Shown: positions 13,660 through 13,848 of the stretch, one piece after another | Layout: the number at the start of each line of letters is the position of its first letter | How positions within the stretch are numbered: position 1 is the stretch's first letter | Assembly: GCA_943354075.1 (NCBI GenBank) | Contig: CALRBL010000003.1 | Coordinates: 1 to 13,848 of the forward strand | From: Candidatus Nomurabacteria bacterium | GTDB lineage: Bacteria > Patescibacteriota > Minisyncoccia > Phycocordibacterales > CALRBL01 | Reading direction: 5' to 3' | Length of the DNA: 13,848 nt | The notes under the pieces: model-generated | What the model saw: the letters and a program-made list of their open reading frames with translations, nothing else | What the model was told of the DNA's origin: nothing | Databases searched by the model: none | Program-made: the position numbers and the translations under genes

Positions 13660-13848
13660 TTGCGATCAAATCGCGAGGGCGCACCCCTCAAAAGAACTTA
13701 CCGCTTGAGCACTCGTCTTTCGACTCGTGCGATCAAGCGATATTTGAGATGTACCCCCCCAGGTGGGAGGACTACTCTTACCAGGGTTGGGTCAAACCCT
13801 GGTGGCAGGCCCAATAGGTAATGGTCGGTACCCCGGGTCTCTATCCGT
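13660..13848 (-). ncRNA. Probable 3' part of an unidentified structured minus-strand RNA (runs off window)
   Basis: This GC-richer stretch is packed with hairpins and holds no convincing gene. On the minus strand they are: GCGAT/ATCGC (13661-13673), GAGGG/CCCTC near 13675-13689, and a long stem around 13703-13738. The long stem pairs GCTTGA with TCAAGC, then GCAC with GTGC, a tandem GA/GA step and a GTC-GAAA-GAC tetraloop. CTCAAA/TTTGAG encloses that stem. A 9-bp ACCAGGGTT/AACCCTGGT hairpin lies near 13780-13803. The GNRA tetraloop and the terminator polarity both point to the minus strand. I looked for RNase P, tmRNA, SRP, 5S and tRNA signatures and could not place any. Confidence 0.4.

Noticed and set aside
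13623..13817. 64-codon open frame at the right edge
   Set aside because: It starts inside the terminator hairpin and runs over the hairpin-rich segment; Trp/Pro-rich translation with no family resemblance.
13760..13848. RNase P RNA
   Set aside because: A GGCAGGCCCAATAGG stretch on the plus strand recalls the P15 region (AGCAAGGCCAAATAGG), but the invariant GAGGAAAGTCC and other core elements are absent and the terminator and tetraloop favour the opposite strand.
13690..13848. tmRNA or tRNA on either strand
   Set aside because: A CCACCA and a TTCGAC are present by chance, but no acceptor stem or T-loop can be arranged around them.
1..13848. CRISPR array, insertion sequence or integrated phage
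   Set aside because: No regularly spaced direct repeats, no transposase, integrase or phage structural gene, and no target-site duplications were seen.

Overview
The window looks like a chromosomal piece of a Candidate Phyla Radiation bacterium (Patescibacteria, probably a Parcubacteria-type lineage). The support is indirect. There is a catalytically degraded HisRS-like paralogue, an MBL-fold protein without its metal motif, a four-domain ribosomal protein S1, and a tandem set of small two-helix proteins resembling the T4SS_pilin (Mbov_0395-like) family common in that radiation. Genes are small and tightly packed. I found no Shine-Dalgarno sequence at a convincing distance before any start codon. 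No tRNA, rRNA, CRISPR array or transposase was recognised.

Left part (1-5250): the 3' end of an O-antigen-ligase/TPR membrane protein (+) converges on a leftward pair, lepB (signal peptidase I) and the HisRS-like gene. pth (peptidyl-tRNA hydrolase) diverges from lepB and converges on rpsA (S1). Both convergent junctions are closed by long perfect inverted repeats (35 bp and 27 bp arms) that reach into the stop codons of the coding sequences. A perfect 15+15 bp palindrome sits between the lepB and pth promoters.

Middle part (5250-10360): a small membrane protein and a prepilin overlap by ATGA. They are followed by the degenerate MBL-fold protein, a small membrane protein, gyrA, and a short methyltransferase-like gene. 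The MBL and methyltransferase genes share nearly the same extended -10 element directly before their start codons. The methyltransferase copy is also mirrored as a 23 bp inverted repeat at the end of gyrA.

Right part (10380-13565): an anchored extracellular solute-binding-like protein leads a run of five paralogous pilin-like membrane proteins. The fourth has its own promoter and an AT-rich leader. This suggests a cell-surface or type IV secretion/conjugation-like apparatus, although no ATPase or channel gene is visible here.

Right edge (13565-13848): a strong hairpin terminator that folds better on the minus strand is followed by a hairpin-rich segment. It is probably the 3' part of an unidentified minus-strand noncoding RNA that runs off the window.

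The most unusual theme is expression signals. At five genes a -10 hexamer ends only 6-9 nt before the ATG, implying leaderless mRNAs, and long inverted repeats are built into gene ends.
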